A DNA stretch of 27,500 nt from Prorocentrum cordatum (GCA_963575745.1 CAUYUJ010021676.1:20001-47500); one strand, 5' to 3'; shown: positions 1 to 11,591, counted from the stretch's first letter. A program made the numbers and translations. Notes: generated by a model from the letters alone, not told the origin.

Positions 1-904
1 ATATACTCATGAGTTGAAAACTCGACAATGGTGTCTAGGCACGCTTCAAAATCTTCACACCGTTGTTCCCCAACGGGGCAGTTCCCCAAGTGGAAATGAC
101 CCCTTGTAGGGGCCAGTGAAGAGGGATATTGGGGGGAGAGTGTATTCAACATCATTGAGGATGTTTTGGGATTGCACTGGTCCTCCTCCTCTTCCTCACC
201 TCCTCCTTCTCCTCCTTCGCCTGCTTCTCGACCTCCTTCTTGCCACTGTCTCCTCCTCCTCCTCCTCCACGTTCTCGCCACCTCCTCCTCAACAAAAATA
301 CAGTATGAACACGACTCTCCCTCCTCCCCTGAAATTGTCCAGAAGATTTCGCAAACCTCTGCGTATTTTCTTGACACACAAGATTTCAAACATAATCCGA
401 CTGTTCCCGGTGTGTTACAATGCTACTCCTGCTGCAACGTCAGCCTCATGTTCGGATGGCGCTCTCGCCCCAACGCGGGTCACTTTTCTGGGCTCGATTC
501 TTGCTTCACTGTGGTATCCCACTTTCAGTTTCCCTCCTCCGCCTTCCCCTGGTTCTCCTCCTGTTCCTCCAACTCCTTCCACTCCAATTTCTGCTGCTGC
601 TGTTCGTCTCGCCCCAGCGCGGGCCACTTGTCTGATTACAAATCTTGCTGTATACTTGTCGCCCCCCTCACTTCCCCTCTTCCGTCTTCCCATGGCCCTC
701 CTATTCATCCCGATGCTTCCGCTTCAAGTCCTGCTGATGCTGCTGCTGCTCGTCCTCGTCCTTTCACTCCCGCTCATCGTCCTGCTCTCCCGCCACCTCC
801 TCCTCCAGTGCACGCAACTCCCCTCTTTCCGATTGCGCATAACACGAAGTGGTCTATTCCGTGGGAGTCGCCCACCTCCTCGTCTTCATCTTCCTCCTCC
901 TCCT
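1..904. other. Gene-free pyrimidine-rich stretch
   Basis: The plus strand is dominated by CCT, CTC and TTC triplets. Long open frames exist on both strands, but their products are low-complexity Ser/Pro/Leu or Arg/Glu strings with no recognisable motif, so I call no gene. Inside it, about 452-537 and 595-676 look like diverged copies of one segment: both contain TCTCGCCCCA followed by a GCGGG and CACTT stretch, offset by 144 bp. Confidence 0.6.
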
Positions 905-1500
905 TCCCCTCCTCTTCATCATCATCAGCATTATCATACCCATCACCATTGCCATCATAAACATCAGAATCATCAGCAGCATCATCATCACCATCCTCAG
1001 CATAAGCAGCATCAGCGTCATCAGAATCATGATCATGATCATGATCATGATCATGATCATCATCATCATCATCATCATCAGCATCTTCATTATCATCAGT
1101 GGCATTATCATACTAATCACCATCACCACTACCATCATCCTCATCATCCTCATCATCATCAGTACCATGATGAACATCATGACCATCATTAACACCATCA
1201 AGATCATCATAAACCTAACCATCATCATCGTCATCATCACCATCACCATCATCATCGTCAACATAATCCGCATCATCATACATCATCACCAGCAGCATCA
1301 ACGTCACGATCATGATAATCATCCTCAGTATCATCATCCTCATCGTCCTCATCCTCATCCTCATCCTCCTCCTCCTCCTCATCATCATCATCATCATCAT
1401 AATAATAATAAGAGTCATCATCATACCCATCAGCATCAGCATCACCATCATCTTAATCATCATCATCATACTCATCACCAAGAACAACATCATCCACCAC
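905..1500. repeat. (CAT/ATC)n trinucleotide block with a palindromic hexamer core
   Basis: About 600 bp built from CAT, ATC and TCC triplets with scattered interruptions. Within it, 1029-1060 is an uninterrupted ATGATC hexamer array that is its own reverse complement over 32 bp. The His-rich, Ile-rich and Met-rich open frames here are products of the repeat and not genes. Confidence 0.9.
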
Positions 1501-2737
1501 CTCCTCCTCCTCCTAATGCAAATTGTCTCCACTGCATCCCCCTCCTTCTCGTCTCCTCCGCGTTCCCCGCGTCATCGGTTCTGAAACGTTCTCGGCCCCG
1601 CTCTGGCCCCGCTGGGACAGAGAGAGAAAGAGAGAATCAATAGAGGAACTGAGAAATGGAGCAGCAAGCCTGATCTGAGTCGCCGGGGCGTTGGGTTCCA
1701 ACAAAAACTGCTGAGCTCCTATCATGGACCATGGAAGCTATTCCTATCGAGTTCCGCTCGCTCGTACTTTCGTCTGGTGCCGCGCATGGACAGAAAAGAT
1801 GTGCCAGCAATCTGAGACTCGAGCCTACCATCCAAGACCATCTCGATAACGGTGGCTGTCTATGGGCACTAGATTGGCGAACTAAAAGGCCCCCGAACGC
1901 CTCCGAGAAACGCTCCCTTGGAACGCTCCCACGAAGAGCTCCCCGCAGGCGACCGAGAATGTTGCCCACCTCCTGGACGAACTCTCACCACTAGCTAACA
2001 GCCCGTCGAGAGCGGCGCCTCCCTGAAATCCGGCGACACGAACAAACTTCGGGAGCGGCCAAGAAGGAAACGTCCAAGGGGGGTGGGACACATGGCCGGC
2101 GGCACGTGCGCGGCCCAGGGGTGGGGGCCAGGAACGTAATGAAATGACAAAGGGCGCCATGAAATCCGGGGAAATATCATGACCCACGCCATGGTGTCCA
2201 CCCCCCCCAGTCATGCCCCCCTCTTGGCCGCCCCCGAAAACTGCAACACCGTAGCAAAAATCACAGACGGGTCGTTCCCTGAGGGCCGCGGGGCCCAGCG
2301 CCGGGCGCGAAAAAACTCCGCGGACCTCTCCCGGGAGGCGTTCTGACCTGTGCATGGAGAAGGATCCAGCCGTGCTGCCGAAAAAGGGGGGGGGGAGGAG
2401 GAGGAGGATTTGTGTGAACTCGACGCTCGCACCGCTGATGACTGCCTCCTGCAGCGCGGGACCTCCAGGAGCGAGGGCAGGCTGTCACCTCCCCTGTGGC
2501 GGCCAGGGTGTTCCACCCGGAAGGCTTCGAGCCACGCACTGTCGAACTTTACCCACAGTGAGACTCGGCCGTGGCTGGCGGAACTGGAGCACCACCAGCT
2601 CAAACAGAAAAACAAAACAGAAACGACAGGACGCTGCCGACACAAGAAGAAAAGGCCAAGGGCGAAGAGCGCCCAGAAACGAATGCGCCTTCCCCCCTGG
2701 AGCGGGGTGCCTGACACGCGTGCAGACAGGACGCACC
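1501..2737. other. No gene recognised
   Basis: Mixed-sequence, GC-rich DNA. Overlapping open frames exist on both strands but none shows a domain, repeat or family motif I recognise. A G9 run followed by GGA repeats lies near 2385-2406. Confidence 0.5.
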
Positions 2738-3192
<455 letters not shown>

Positions 3193-4428
3193 GAGACAGG
3201 CAGGAGGCGACGCAAGGACGACGAGGCTCCGCCGACCCCTGGTGGAGCCAAAGCCAGGACGATGGCGGAGCCTCGCCCCTGATGTGGGCCTAAAAATCTC
3301 CGCTGTCGGGCTGCAGCTGCTGCAGCTATTCGCCTGCGCCCACAGCGACGAAACAAGCCATGCAGTCGTCGGTGTCAGCCGTGGCGCCTCGCTTCCTGCA
3401 GGCGTACTGGGGGTGCTTACTGTTGCAAAAGTACCCCCATCAGTAAAAAGCTGCACGAATTGGAGGCGGCGCGCAGCACCCGGCTAAGCCTCGCACCGAG
3501 GCCCCCGAATAATGACACTTGCAGCGCAGGCAGGTGGACAGGACTGTTCCATCCGAGCACGGGAGAGCCACCGCGCGGTGGCCCAGTTATTGCTGCCGTG
3601 CCGCATGCAACTTAGAAACGATCGCACAGCGGCCTGGAGGTGGCATCCTACCTGCGCGCCTGCCTCTGAGACACACCACACACCTCCAGATCCCCGACCA
3701 TCTCTCCCACCTGCGCGGCACCTGCGGAGCCGAAGAGCCGCTCGGCGCCGACAGAGGCGGAGAGCATGGAGCACACAAGGACAGCTTAGGCCAAAGCGGC
3801 AACAGGTTGGCAGCGAGGATGCAATGCGCTCGAGAAGCATCGACAAACCCAGAAATGTCATTCAAATCACCTGCCGACGAAGGGTGGAGCTGGAGCCCAT
3901 GCTTGGATCCTGCATCCGCGCCAGAGTCACCTTTCCTGTAAAACGCTCGCCCTCCGAGATGCCGTCGGCAATTACATCGGGGTGGTCTTTCACTTTGGTC
4001 ACTTATCTAACTAGTTGCTGCTCGAACGTGTTGGCCTGGAGAATCACCCGAGTAGGCTCTTTTACCCGAGTGCCTGTCGGGCACTGGCAACTGACACTGG
4101 TGCGCCACATTCGCGCAGTCCGATTAAATCACGCAGGGGGCGCCCTGAGCTGGGAGACAACGCAACAAGCCGAAAACTCCGCAGCCTGTGGCGTCTGCGG
4201 AAGCTGAGCCCGCGCAGGGCCACGCGCCTCTCCAAGGCACCCCCCGACATCCGAATTCGCGGCGGCAGCCCAAGCGGCGCGAGGGAGCTCTCGAACTGGA
4301 TGGGCATGGCACGAGCCATCGATAAACGGGTGGCCCCGCATTTCTCCGTTGGTCGCGGCCCTGGGGCCCTCGGGGCCTTCCAGCTCAGCGCGGTGCTGCA
4401 GCTAGGGCGTTGGTGCCTTCCAGGGCAG
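3193..4428. other. No gene recognised; contains one imperfect inverted repeat
   Basis: GC-rich mixed sequence with open frames on both strands but no motif I recognise. 3408-3418 and 3429-3439 form an 11-bp inverted repeat with one mismatch (TGGGGGTGCTT and AAGTACCCCCA) around a 10-nt loop. The segment directly precedes the plus-strand LINE-type tail at 4429, so part of it may be a degraded retroelement body, but I see no reverse transcriptase motif in it. Confidence 0.4.
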
Positions 4429-4640
4429 GCCTACCCTGACTCTCCATGTGGGACCCTGGGGGGCACAAGCAAAGCAACTTTCAATGATAGGTTTTCACGC
4501 ACATGGAAGGTGTTCTAAGTTACAAATTTCACAGCATAGAAGGTAACCTTCCATGTTACGTATTTGGTAACATGGTAAGTTGGGCTGTCCATGTACGTTA
4601 CACCGGAACTAGCTACCATGAGCGCATTTGGTGTTAAAGT
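4429..4640 (+). mobile_element. Orphan LINE-type 3' tail (5'-truncated copy)
   Basis: A 22-bp stretch at 4429-4450, containing CTACCCTGACTCTCCATGTG, is identical to the reverse complement of 20644-20665 at the 3' end of the decayed LINE on the other strand. In both places a GGGG-rich stretch follows, then about 150 bp of AT-richer DNA with recurring ACATGGAAGGT-like motifs in direct and inverted orientation. Here these are at 4501-4511, 4535-4544 and inverted at 4546-4556. No coding motif precedes it, so it is best read as a severely 5'-truncated insertion of a related element. A shared non-autonomous element is the alternative. Confidence 0.5.
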
Positions 4641-4763
4641 TGTACGTGTGCTTCGATGTGTTGGCCCCATGAGTGGTTAGTTGTGGTTTTGGTTTGTAAG
4701 TGCGGGCGCGGCTGCGCGCGTTTTCGTCTGTTCATCTTCACACGCATAAAAAAAACATCCGCA

Positions 4764-4838
4764 CCACCACCATCATCGACATCATTATCATCAACGCCAT
4801 CATCATCAACATGACTTCCATCAACATGACTTCCTGGT
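4764..4838. repeat. Short (CAT/ATC)n tract
   Basis: Triplet repeat of CAT, ATC and AAC units, including two adjacent copies of ATCAACATGACTTCC near 4806-4834. It lies just before the satellite array. Confidence 0.7.
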
Positions 4839-4895
4839 TATTAAGGCACCACGTGTACTCGTGTTCTCTTCCTGGAACAATGATATTATGATCAC

Positions 4896-6676
4896 AGTTG
4901 CGCGCGGATCGCGGGGTCTGGCGGACGGGGCCGAAGGCTTGAGAAGAATAGTGAAGCCATTGGGCCCTGAGAGGCCCTGGAGCCCCAGAGGCCGCGAGAA
5001 CCCACGAGATTTCGGCACGCCCCTCGCGCGGATCGCGGGGTCTGGCGGACGGGGCCGAAGGCTTGAGCAGAATAGTGAACCCATCGGGCCCTGAGAGGCC
5101 CTGGGACCCCAGAGCCCACGAGAGCCAGAGAGATTTCGGCACAACGCTCGCGCGTATCGCGGGGTCTGGCGGACGGGGCCGAAGGCTTGAGAAGAATAGT
5201 GAACCCATTGGGCCCCGAGAGGCCCTGGGACCCCAGAGCCCGCGAGAGCCCACGAGAGCCCGAGAGATTTCGGCACACCCCTCGCGCGGATCGCGGGGTC
5301 TGGCGGACGGAGCCGAAGGCTTGAGAGGAATAGTGAACCCATTGGGCCCTGAGAGGCCCTGGGACACCAGAGCCCACGAGAGCCCGCTAGAGCCCACGGG
5401 ATTACGGCACACCCCTCGCGCGGATCGCGGGGTCTGGCGGACGGGGCCGAAGGCTTGAGAAGAATAGTGAACCCATTGGGCCCTGAGAGGCCCTGGGGCT
5501 CCAGAGTCCACGAGAGCCCACGAGAGCCCGAGAGATTTCGGCTTACCCCTCGCGCGGATCGCGGGGTCTGGCGGACGGGGCCGAAGGCTTGAGAAGAATA
5601 GTGAACCCATTGGGCCCTGAGAGGCCCTGGGACCCCAGAGCCCACGAGAGCCCGCTAGAGCCCGAGAGATTTCGGCACACCCCTCGCGCGGATCGCGGGG
5701 TCTGGCGGACGGGGCCGAAGGCTTGAGAAGAATAGTGAAGCCATTGGGCCATGAGAGGCCCTGGGGCCCCAGAGGCCACGAGAGCCCACGAGATTTCGGC
5801 ACAACGCTCGCGCGGATCGCGGGGTCTGGCGGACGGGGCCGAAGGCTTGAGAAGAATAGTGAACCCATTGGGCCCTGAGAGGCCCTGGGACCCCAGAGCC
5901 CACGAGAGCCCACGAGAGCCCAAGAGATGTCGGCACACCCCTCGCGCGGATCGCGGGGTCTGGCGGACGTGGCCGGGGGCTTGAGAAGAATAGTGAAGCC
6001 ATTGGGCCCTGAGAGGCCCTGGGACCCCAGAGCCCACGAGCGCCCGCTAGAGCCCGAGAGATTTCGGCACACCTCCGCGCGGATCGCGGGGTCTGGCGGA
6101 CGGGGCCGAAGGCTTGAGAAGAATAGTGAACCCATTGGGCCCTGAGAGGCCCTGGGACCCCAGAGCCCACGAGAGCCCGCGAGAGCCCAAGAGATGTCGG
6201 CACACCCCTCGCGCGGATCGCGGGGTCTGGCGGACGGGGCCGAAGGCTTGAGAAGAATAGTGAACCCATTGGGCCCTGAGAGGCCCTGGGACCCCAGAGC
6301 CCACGAGAGCCCACGAGAGCCCGAGAGATTTCGGCACAACGCTCGCGCGTATCGCGGGGCCTGGCGGACGGGGCCGAAGGCTTGAGAAGAATAGTGAAGC
6401 CATTGGGCCCTGAGAGGCCCTGGGACCCCAGAGCCCACGAGAGCCCGCTAGAGCCCGCGAGATTTCGGCACACCCCTCGCGCGGATCGCGGGGCCTGGCG
6501 CACGTGGCCGAAGGCTTGAGAAAAATAGTGAGGCCATTGGGCCCTGAGAGGCCCTGGGACCCCAGAGCCCACGAGAGCCCGCTAGAGCCCACGAGAGCCC
6601 GCTAGAGCCCACGAGATTTCGGCACACCCCTCGCGCGGATCGCGGGGCCTGGCGCACGTGGCCGAAGGCTTGAGAA
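4896..6676. repeat. Satellite array, 14 copies of a unit of about 134 bp
   Basis: The anchor GCGGGGTCTGG (GCGGGGCCTGG in the last three copies) occurs at 4911, 5035, 5159, 5293, 5427, 5561, 5695, 5819, 5953, 6086, 6220, 6354, 6488 and 6642. Spacings are 124, 124, 134, 134, 134, 134, 124, 134, 133, 134, 134, 134 and 154. The 10-bp steps come from the copy number of an internal decamer (ACGAGAGCCC and variants such as GCTAGAGCCC). The unit also holds a conserved stretch beginning GGCTTGAGAAGAATAGTGAA. The last two copies share GGCGCACGTGGCC in place of GGCGGACGGGGCC. Long minus-strand frames exist here, but since 134 is not a multiple of three they result from a stop-poor unit and I do not call a gene. 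Confidence 0.95.
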
Positions 6677-6881
6677 AGCAAGTGGGCTTCTGAGGCACGC
6701 GACCTTGGGACGTCAAACACGTCCCTTGAGCAAGTTGCAGCGTCTGCCCAGCGGGTGGGCTGACTGAAAGAGGGGGCGAGGGGGAAGACGGAGGATACAA
6801 GGACGGAGTAGGATGAAGGAGAACAGCAGTCAGGCTGGAGGACGATACTCTTCAGTACCATCCTGCAGGTGCGCTTCAAAT

Positions 6882-9134
6882 TCACCTGCACATGCGAACG
6901 CGACGTCGCGCCTTCAATCTGGCCCTGCGCGTGAGAACCTTTCCCCGGGAACTCGTGAGGCCAAGGAGCCACCGTCTCAAAACAGTTCGGCTGCTCGTTG
7001 CTGGATGAGTCTTTCCAGCAATCCTAGAAACCAGCCCCACAAAGCTCTCGTGTTTGTACACCCAGGTCGTGCGAGGATTGATCCTGGTGCGGTGGGCGTT
7101 TCTGATGCCCTCCTCCCAAAAATGGTGTTTTGGCTTCAACTGGCACCGAAGCCGACGACTGCGGGCATACACTTCAGCCAAAAGGGCCCACGACCGCACA
7201 AATTGGAGACCATTGTGCAACATCTTGCTAGCCTGGTCTTGACTCAGGGATGGTCCAGCAGCATGCATGACACTCTGCACGCCTGCCCACCCTACAAAAG
7301 AGTTAATTAAAACCTTATCTTGCTCTGAATGAAAGCCTGGCTGAGATTGCAAATACCATGTTAAAAATCTACAAACCACGGCCGTGTTGTGAGCCTTACC
7401 CTTGAAGTCTGGCCATTGGCCGTTCTGGGATTTAATTGATAGCCGACGCAGGGGGAACGCACGTTCTGAATGTTGCACCCCATTGTTTTTCGCCCAATCA
7501 ACGAAATCGTGCACGCCTGCCCACCCTACAGATTTTACTTAACGCCTTATCTTGCTTGAATGAAAGCAGATTGCCCACCCACGGCCGAGCGAAGTCCCAT
7601 AGATAGCCGATTCTGACACCCCATTGTTTTTCGCCCAATCAACGAAATCGTAATAGATCAAACGAAGTGCCGACTCCATTCTGCGTTCCCAAGACCCAGG
7701 CTGACCTTGAGATTTTACTTCTGCGACGCGGACCAGACCATTCCCGGCAAGCCACCCAGCGACGCCTAGATGATCACAATGGAGAAAATCAACGGACAGC
7801 ATATCTAAAGTGAAACCTCTGATCTTTGTCAATGGTGGCGGCGTCGCGAACGAAGCCATATATTGAGCTAGGGACCTGCGATCTCTCCTTTGCCACGCGC
7901 CGCGCCTGAAATCTCCAAAATACAAGGGCCCACTATCTTTTGATGCATTGCACAAGTAGCAACAAGAGTTCACCCCGTACCAAAATGGCATTTCAAACGC
8001 TTCTTTGCAATACTTCTGATCAGCAAGAAAATTTGTGAGGAAGCCCCGCAAGCCAACGTCGTCGCTAACAGGTGCAAGCCACTGCCCCGCGTACCGCTCC
8101 CTGTAAGTTCCATCCCCTGCAAACGATCTATTCGCATGGTCACGGTCTGGCCAGCGGCCGCTCACGATGCAATTCATGGACCATTGAACGACGTCATACA
8201 GGAATCTGAGCGAGTCATCCCGGAGCCACTTCAATACAATGCACGCCACGAGAAGGACAGCATCGAAGTGGTGCCAGGACACAGGAGACGACAAAGACTG
8301 TACCAATGCAGATAATGGCGATAGGCCCCTCTTGCAGCAAACGTCGTCGCCATGAAGCGTAAGGGGGCAGCACCACTGTGGATATCTCAAGATCTCGTCT
8401 TTGTCAGGATGATCGTTGAACCAAGCCTCGCGAGAACCAACATCAGCCCAATATTGAATCCTCGCTCCCTCGGTCCCGAAAACCTTGATGAACTCGCCCC
8501 GGTTCTCCGAATACAGTCGAGCAAATATTTCGTGTGGAAGTAAAATCCCAACATGTTTGACATCGGTGCCAATCTCCCCCTTTTTCATGAATGGCATGGG
8601 AAATGTATACGGATCCAAATCACAAATGTTGTTGCAGAATCGCCTACAATGACTAGTCAAGTCTCTCTCAGGATTCTGGATGGTCAGAGAACCGAGGTGC
8701 TGGGTTGCCAGCGACATACGACCCTCCTTGCAGGCCGCAGCAGCCTCCCTGATGACATCCGTGCAGAATCTCTCCTGGCGCGCCGAGGCCAGCCGGGGAG
8801 ACGAGCGCGGCAGGCGACAAGAAGAATGAGCAATATGCAAAAGAACACCACGATTGCGGTCGCATTGAAATTGATGTCTGCGTGGAGCAGATGAATCCAA
8901 CGCGAAAGCACAGTACCAGTACAAATGGAGGGGGTGGAGGATAAGGAGACTGTGAGGAGCAATGGGAACAGGAGTACGGAGGCAGAGCGTGGAGACGGGG
9001 GCCTTGGAGGAGGATAAGGAAGATGGGGTTGGACGGGGTTCGTGCGACGAGTGCTCGGAAGAGCAATGGCGTGAGAGTGAGGGTTTCCCGAAACTCTCGC
9101 GCCTCGACGCGGGGTCCAAGGTCATCTGATTCAT
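6882..9134 (-). pseudogene. Transposase-like dinoflagellate multicopy protein, interrupted by a duplication
   Basis: The minus-strand frame opens at 9134 and runs to a TAA at about 7539, then resumes in the same frame from about 7514 to 6882. It resembles a large dispersed family in dinoflagellate genomes. Landmarks are PLTLHGDDV near residue 280, a Cys-containing CCYLCNASK, and GFTLDMLSVDFLHCDHLGV. In the C-terminal part there are LKPKHHFW, INPRTTW and KTHPATSSRTVLRRWLLGL. I recall this order from the family but know no proven function; a transposase-derived origin is an inference. Residues 1 to about 125 are Ser/Pro/His-rich and probably not coding, so the true start may be the Met near residue 140. 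The only break is a 141-bp partial copy of the adjacent coding segment. It is a multiple of three and carries the TAA. It lies on the same strand as all other genes here. No clear DinoSL precedes it. Confidence 0.75.
7276..7650 (-). repeat. Direct tandem duplication inside the transposase-like gene
   Basis: Copy A is 7276-7509 (234 bp) and copy B is 7510-7650 (141 bp), directly adjacent. Both start with TGCACGCCTGCCCACCCTAC and end with the same stretch of at least 30 bp, which encodes DFVDWAKNNGV on the minus strand. B is A with internal deletions totalling 93 bp plus small indels. A keeps the reading frame; B shifts and reaches a TAA. Without copy B the frame would be continuous, since 141 is 3 x 47. 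Confidence 0.85.
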
Positions 9135-9535
9135 GCGGTTTAACCCTGGTCCGAAACGTGAAAGGCCCTCTGAAGAGACCCATTGTTTTTGCTATCATTT
9201 CTCCGAGCTCCAGTTGGCTGAGATACTAGCTGCAGCCCCTGAGTAATTCAAACTCTGAGCTGGTCCGAAGGGAGGGCGGCGGGGCTCCCCACAAGAAACT
9301 TGTCGAATCAGTAGTTGATGAAAAGCCCCCTGCGGATCATCATCTCCTGGGCGCAGCGGCAGGAGCGGGCACGAGGGAACAAGGAGATAGAGCGACTGGA
9401 TGGGGGGGGCGATCTGACCGAGAGTGCATTTCGGAGACACCGTCGTCACACCAAGACTTGCACCCCACATTTATCTGAGGAGATTTGGGAAGGTTTCGCA
9501 TTTCGATTCGGTTATATGTTTGATCGAACGTATAT
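9135..9535. other. Upstream flank of the transposase-like gene, no gene recognised
   Basis: No coding motif seen. Read on the minus strand, 9201-9233 contains ATCTCAG followed by CCAACTGGAGCTCGGAG, a weak resemblance to an acceptor plus spliced-leader relict. It is too poor a match to call. Confidence 0.4.
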
Positions 9536-9537
9536 AT

Positions 9538-9710
9538 GTGTATGTATGTATGTATGTACGTACGTACGTACGTACGTACGTACGTACGTATGTATGTATG
9601 TATGTATGTATGTATGTATGTCTGTGTGTGTATGTATGTATGTATGTATGTATGTACGTATGTACGTATGTATGTATGTATGCATGTATGTATGTATGTA
9701 TGTATATATG
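9538..9710. repeat. (TATG/TACG)n tetranucleotide array
   Basis: About 170 bp of TATG units with blocks converted to TACG and short TCTG and TGTG interruptions. A second array of the reverse-complement motif lies at 19770-20045. Tyr/Val/Cys/Met frames through it are repeat products. Confidence 0.95.
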
Positions 9711-10153
9711 GATATCTGATTTCGTGGTGTCTGACTTCGGATTTCGAGGTGGGGCTCTTGATTCCGAACTTCGGAGTTCGGATTCTGGACTCTACCCCCT
9801 CTTTAATCATTTGTCAAGGGACGGCGGCTGTCTCCGACTACCTCGTGCGAATCAGATGTCATTGCGCAACTCTGAACATAAGTTGTTTTGCTCTTGCGCA
9901 ATGGCGCAAGCAATATCATGTTTTCCGAGTGTCGATTCGCACTACTGCCTTCAAGTACCCTCTGGCAAAAGCAGCCTGAGCGGAGGGTGAGGATGAGGAT
10001 GAGGATGTTGTTGGTCATTATGTTGAGGATGATGGTGATGAGGATGACGATGAGAATGACGATGAGGAGGAGGACGAGGATGAGGATGATAATCGGAGAT
10101 TGGCGGAGGAGGAGAAGAAGGGGTAAGGCGCCCCGGAGGCGCAGCGGCTACTC
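9711..10153. other. 3' flank with (GATGAG)n tract, no gene recognised
   Basis: 9711-9986 is mixed sequence without a recognisable gene; it starts with several TTCGGA/TTCGAG-like short repeats (9730-9785). From 9987 to about 10090 the plus strand is a purine-rich GATGAG/GAGGAT repeat. This is the region just 3' of the minus-strand gene that ends at 10154. Confidence 0.6.
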
Positions 10154-11591
10154 CTAGGCCGAGGATGCGGCCCTCGACGCCTCTGGGTCGTACAAGTCCC
10201 GGACGCCGACCCGCTCCTTGGAGTCGCTACGCAAGCGGATGATGGCTGCCTTCGGCGTCTTCAAGTCTACGTTGGCCTCGTCGTTGTTGGCCTGGCTGTT
10301 CTCCAAAACGTTTCTCAAGTTGTTGAGGCTCTCGATGTGCTCGGTGAACTTCTTCTCGTACTCGTCCTTCTGCTCCTGTGGTACGTTCTTGTTGTTGTGG
10401 ATCTCCTGCTTGATCTTCTTGGCGTCCTTGATCTCCTTGGGAAGGCTGCTCAGCCACGTCTGGACGGCGACCTCGGGCTTCTGCAACTTGGCCAGCCGCG
10501 CTTGCTTTTTTCATCTCCTTCTCCTGCGCCTTCGCAGCGGCCGCCTCTGGAGTCTCTTCGACCTCGGCCACGACGCTGGTGGTGCCCTGCACGTTGCTGC
10601 CGTCGCCGACGTACGCCAAGGCGTCCGCGGAGATCTCTGAAGCCTCAGCTGTCAGCTTCTTCGACGAAGATGCCTCCTCTGACCTCCTCTGCGACCAAGT
10701 GTCTGTGACGATGGCGAACTGCTCCAAGTAGGCGAGGTCTTCTGGCGACGCCTGCTCAGCGCCAGGGTACGTGCGATGCTGATCGGTGCCCCGCAATGCC
10801 CTCTTCAAAGCGGCGGCGACCTCCGGCGGCATCGTCTTGTCGATCTCGTGCCCCCAGGTCCAGTTCCCCTGCGACTCGGTCTCTGCCTTCGCCGAGCTCT
10901 TCCGCTCCTCCTCGATCACGACCTTCCCCCACGACATGCCTTGCGCCACCCAGACGTCGAACCACTTCTGCGGGTTCGCCTCGACGTCCGCCCTGAGTTG
11001 GTCTGGCAGCTTCTCCGAGCGAGTTGTTTGTCCTTTTTTGGGCGGCTCCTGGCTCCTCACGAAGGCCGCCCAGCGCCTGTGCCGCTCCTTCGGGTCCATG
11101 GTGTTGGCGACCTGCAGCACGCTCTTAGCCTTGGCAACCGCTGCGATGGCAAGAGGCTGGGCTGCTGGAGCTGCAGGCTTGACTGGGCAAGGCGGCGATA
11201 TCCCTGGCGAGTTGGGCAGGGCAGACTTCTTGGCGCATGGCGTGATGGGGGTCGGCGGCGTTGTTCCCGGAGAGCTTGCAACCTTCGCAGGCGGCGGCGG
11301 AGGCGGCTTGCCCTGAGGCGGCTTCGCGGACATCCCCTTTGCCGTCGTGCCAGGAGCCTTCGCCATTGGAGCCTTGCCCTTGCCACCTTTGCCGCGGCCG
11401 CGGCCCCCGCCCGTCTTCGGCCTCTTAGGTGTAGGCGCACTGCTGGTGTCGGCGGGCTCATCCGCGCTCGAGCTCCTCTTCGCTGGCGGCCTCTGCGGAT
11501 TCTTCCTCAGGAAATCTCGAATCCCTGCCAGCGGCGTAGATTCTTCCTCAAGTTTCACATCTGATGCGACCTCGGTGGATTCTTCGGCCAT
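10154..11591 (-). CDS. Hypothetical dinoflagellate protein, one frameshift at an A6 run
   Basis: ATG at 11589-11591; TAG at 10154-10156 once a single frame change is allowed. The N-terminal 120 residues are disordered, rich in Pro, Ala and Lys, with a KRPK basic patch and a GGGRGRGKGGKGKAP glycine-basic run. The middle (roughly residues 165-310) looks globular, with Trp-rich motifs MDPKERHRRWAAFVRSQ, WFDVWVAQGMSW and NWTWGHEID. The end is charged and probably coiled-coil. Codons read well to EKEMKK, where the minus strand has six A (plus-strand T run at about 10505-10510). Beyond it the original frame gives Arg/Gln-rich nonsense, while the neighbouring frame gives a normal sequence ending RAASSA. 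Sequencing error, recent inactivation or frameshifting are all possible. I do not recognise a function. A spliced-leader relict sits 51 nt upstream of the ATG. Confidence 0.75.

Noticed and set aside
849-1643. Poly-His and poly-Ile frames over the CAT repeat
   Set aside because: Pure consequence of a trinucleotide repeat, open in many frames on both strands.
4738-6438. 566-residue open frame through the satellite, minus strand
   Set aside because: The unit of 134 bp shifts the frame each copy, and all three minus phases are nearly stop-free, so the frame follows from unit composition. No start context or domain.
7174-7190. GGCCCTTTTGGCTGAAG on the minus strand, similar to the spliced leader
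   Set aside because: It lies in the coding part of the transposase-like gene and encodes WALLAEV in frame, so the match is coincidental.
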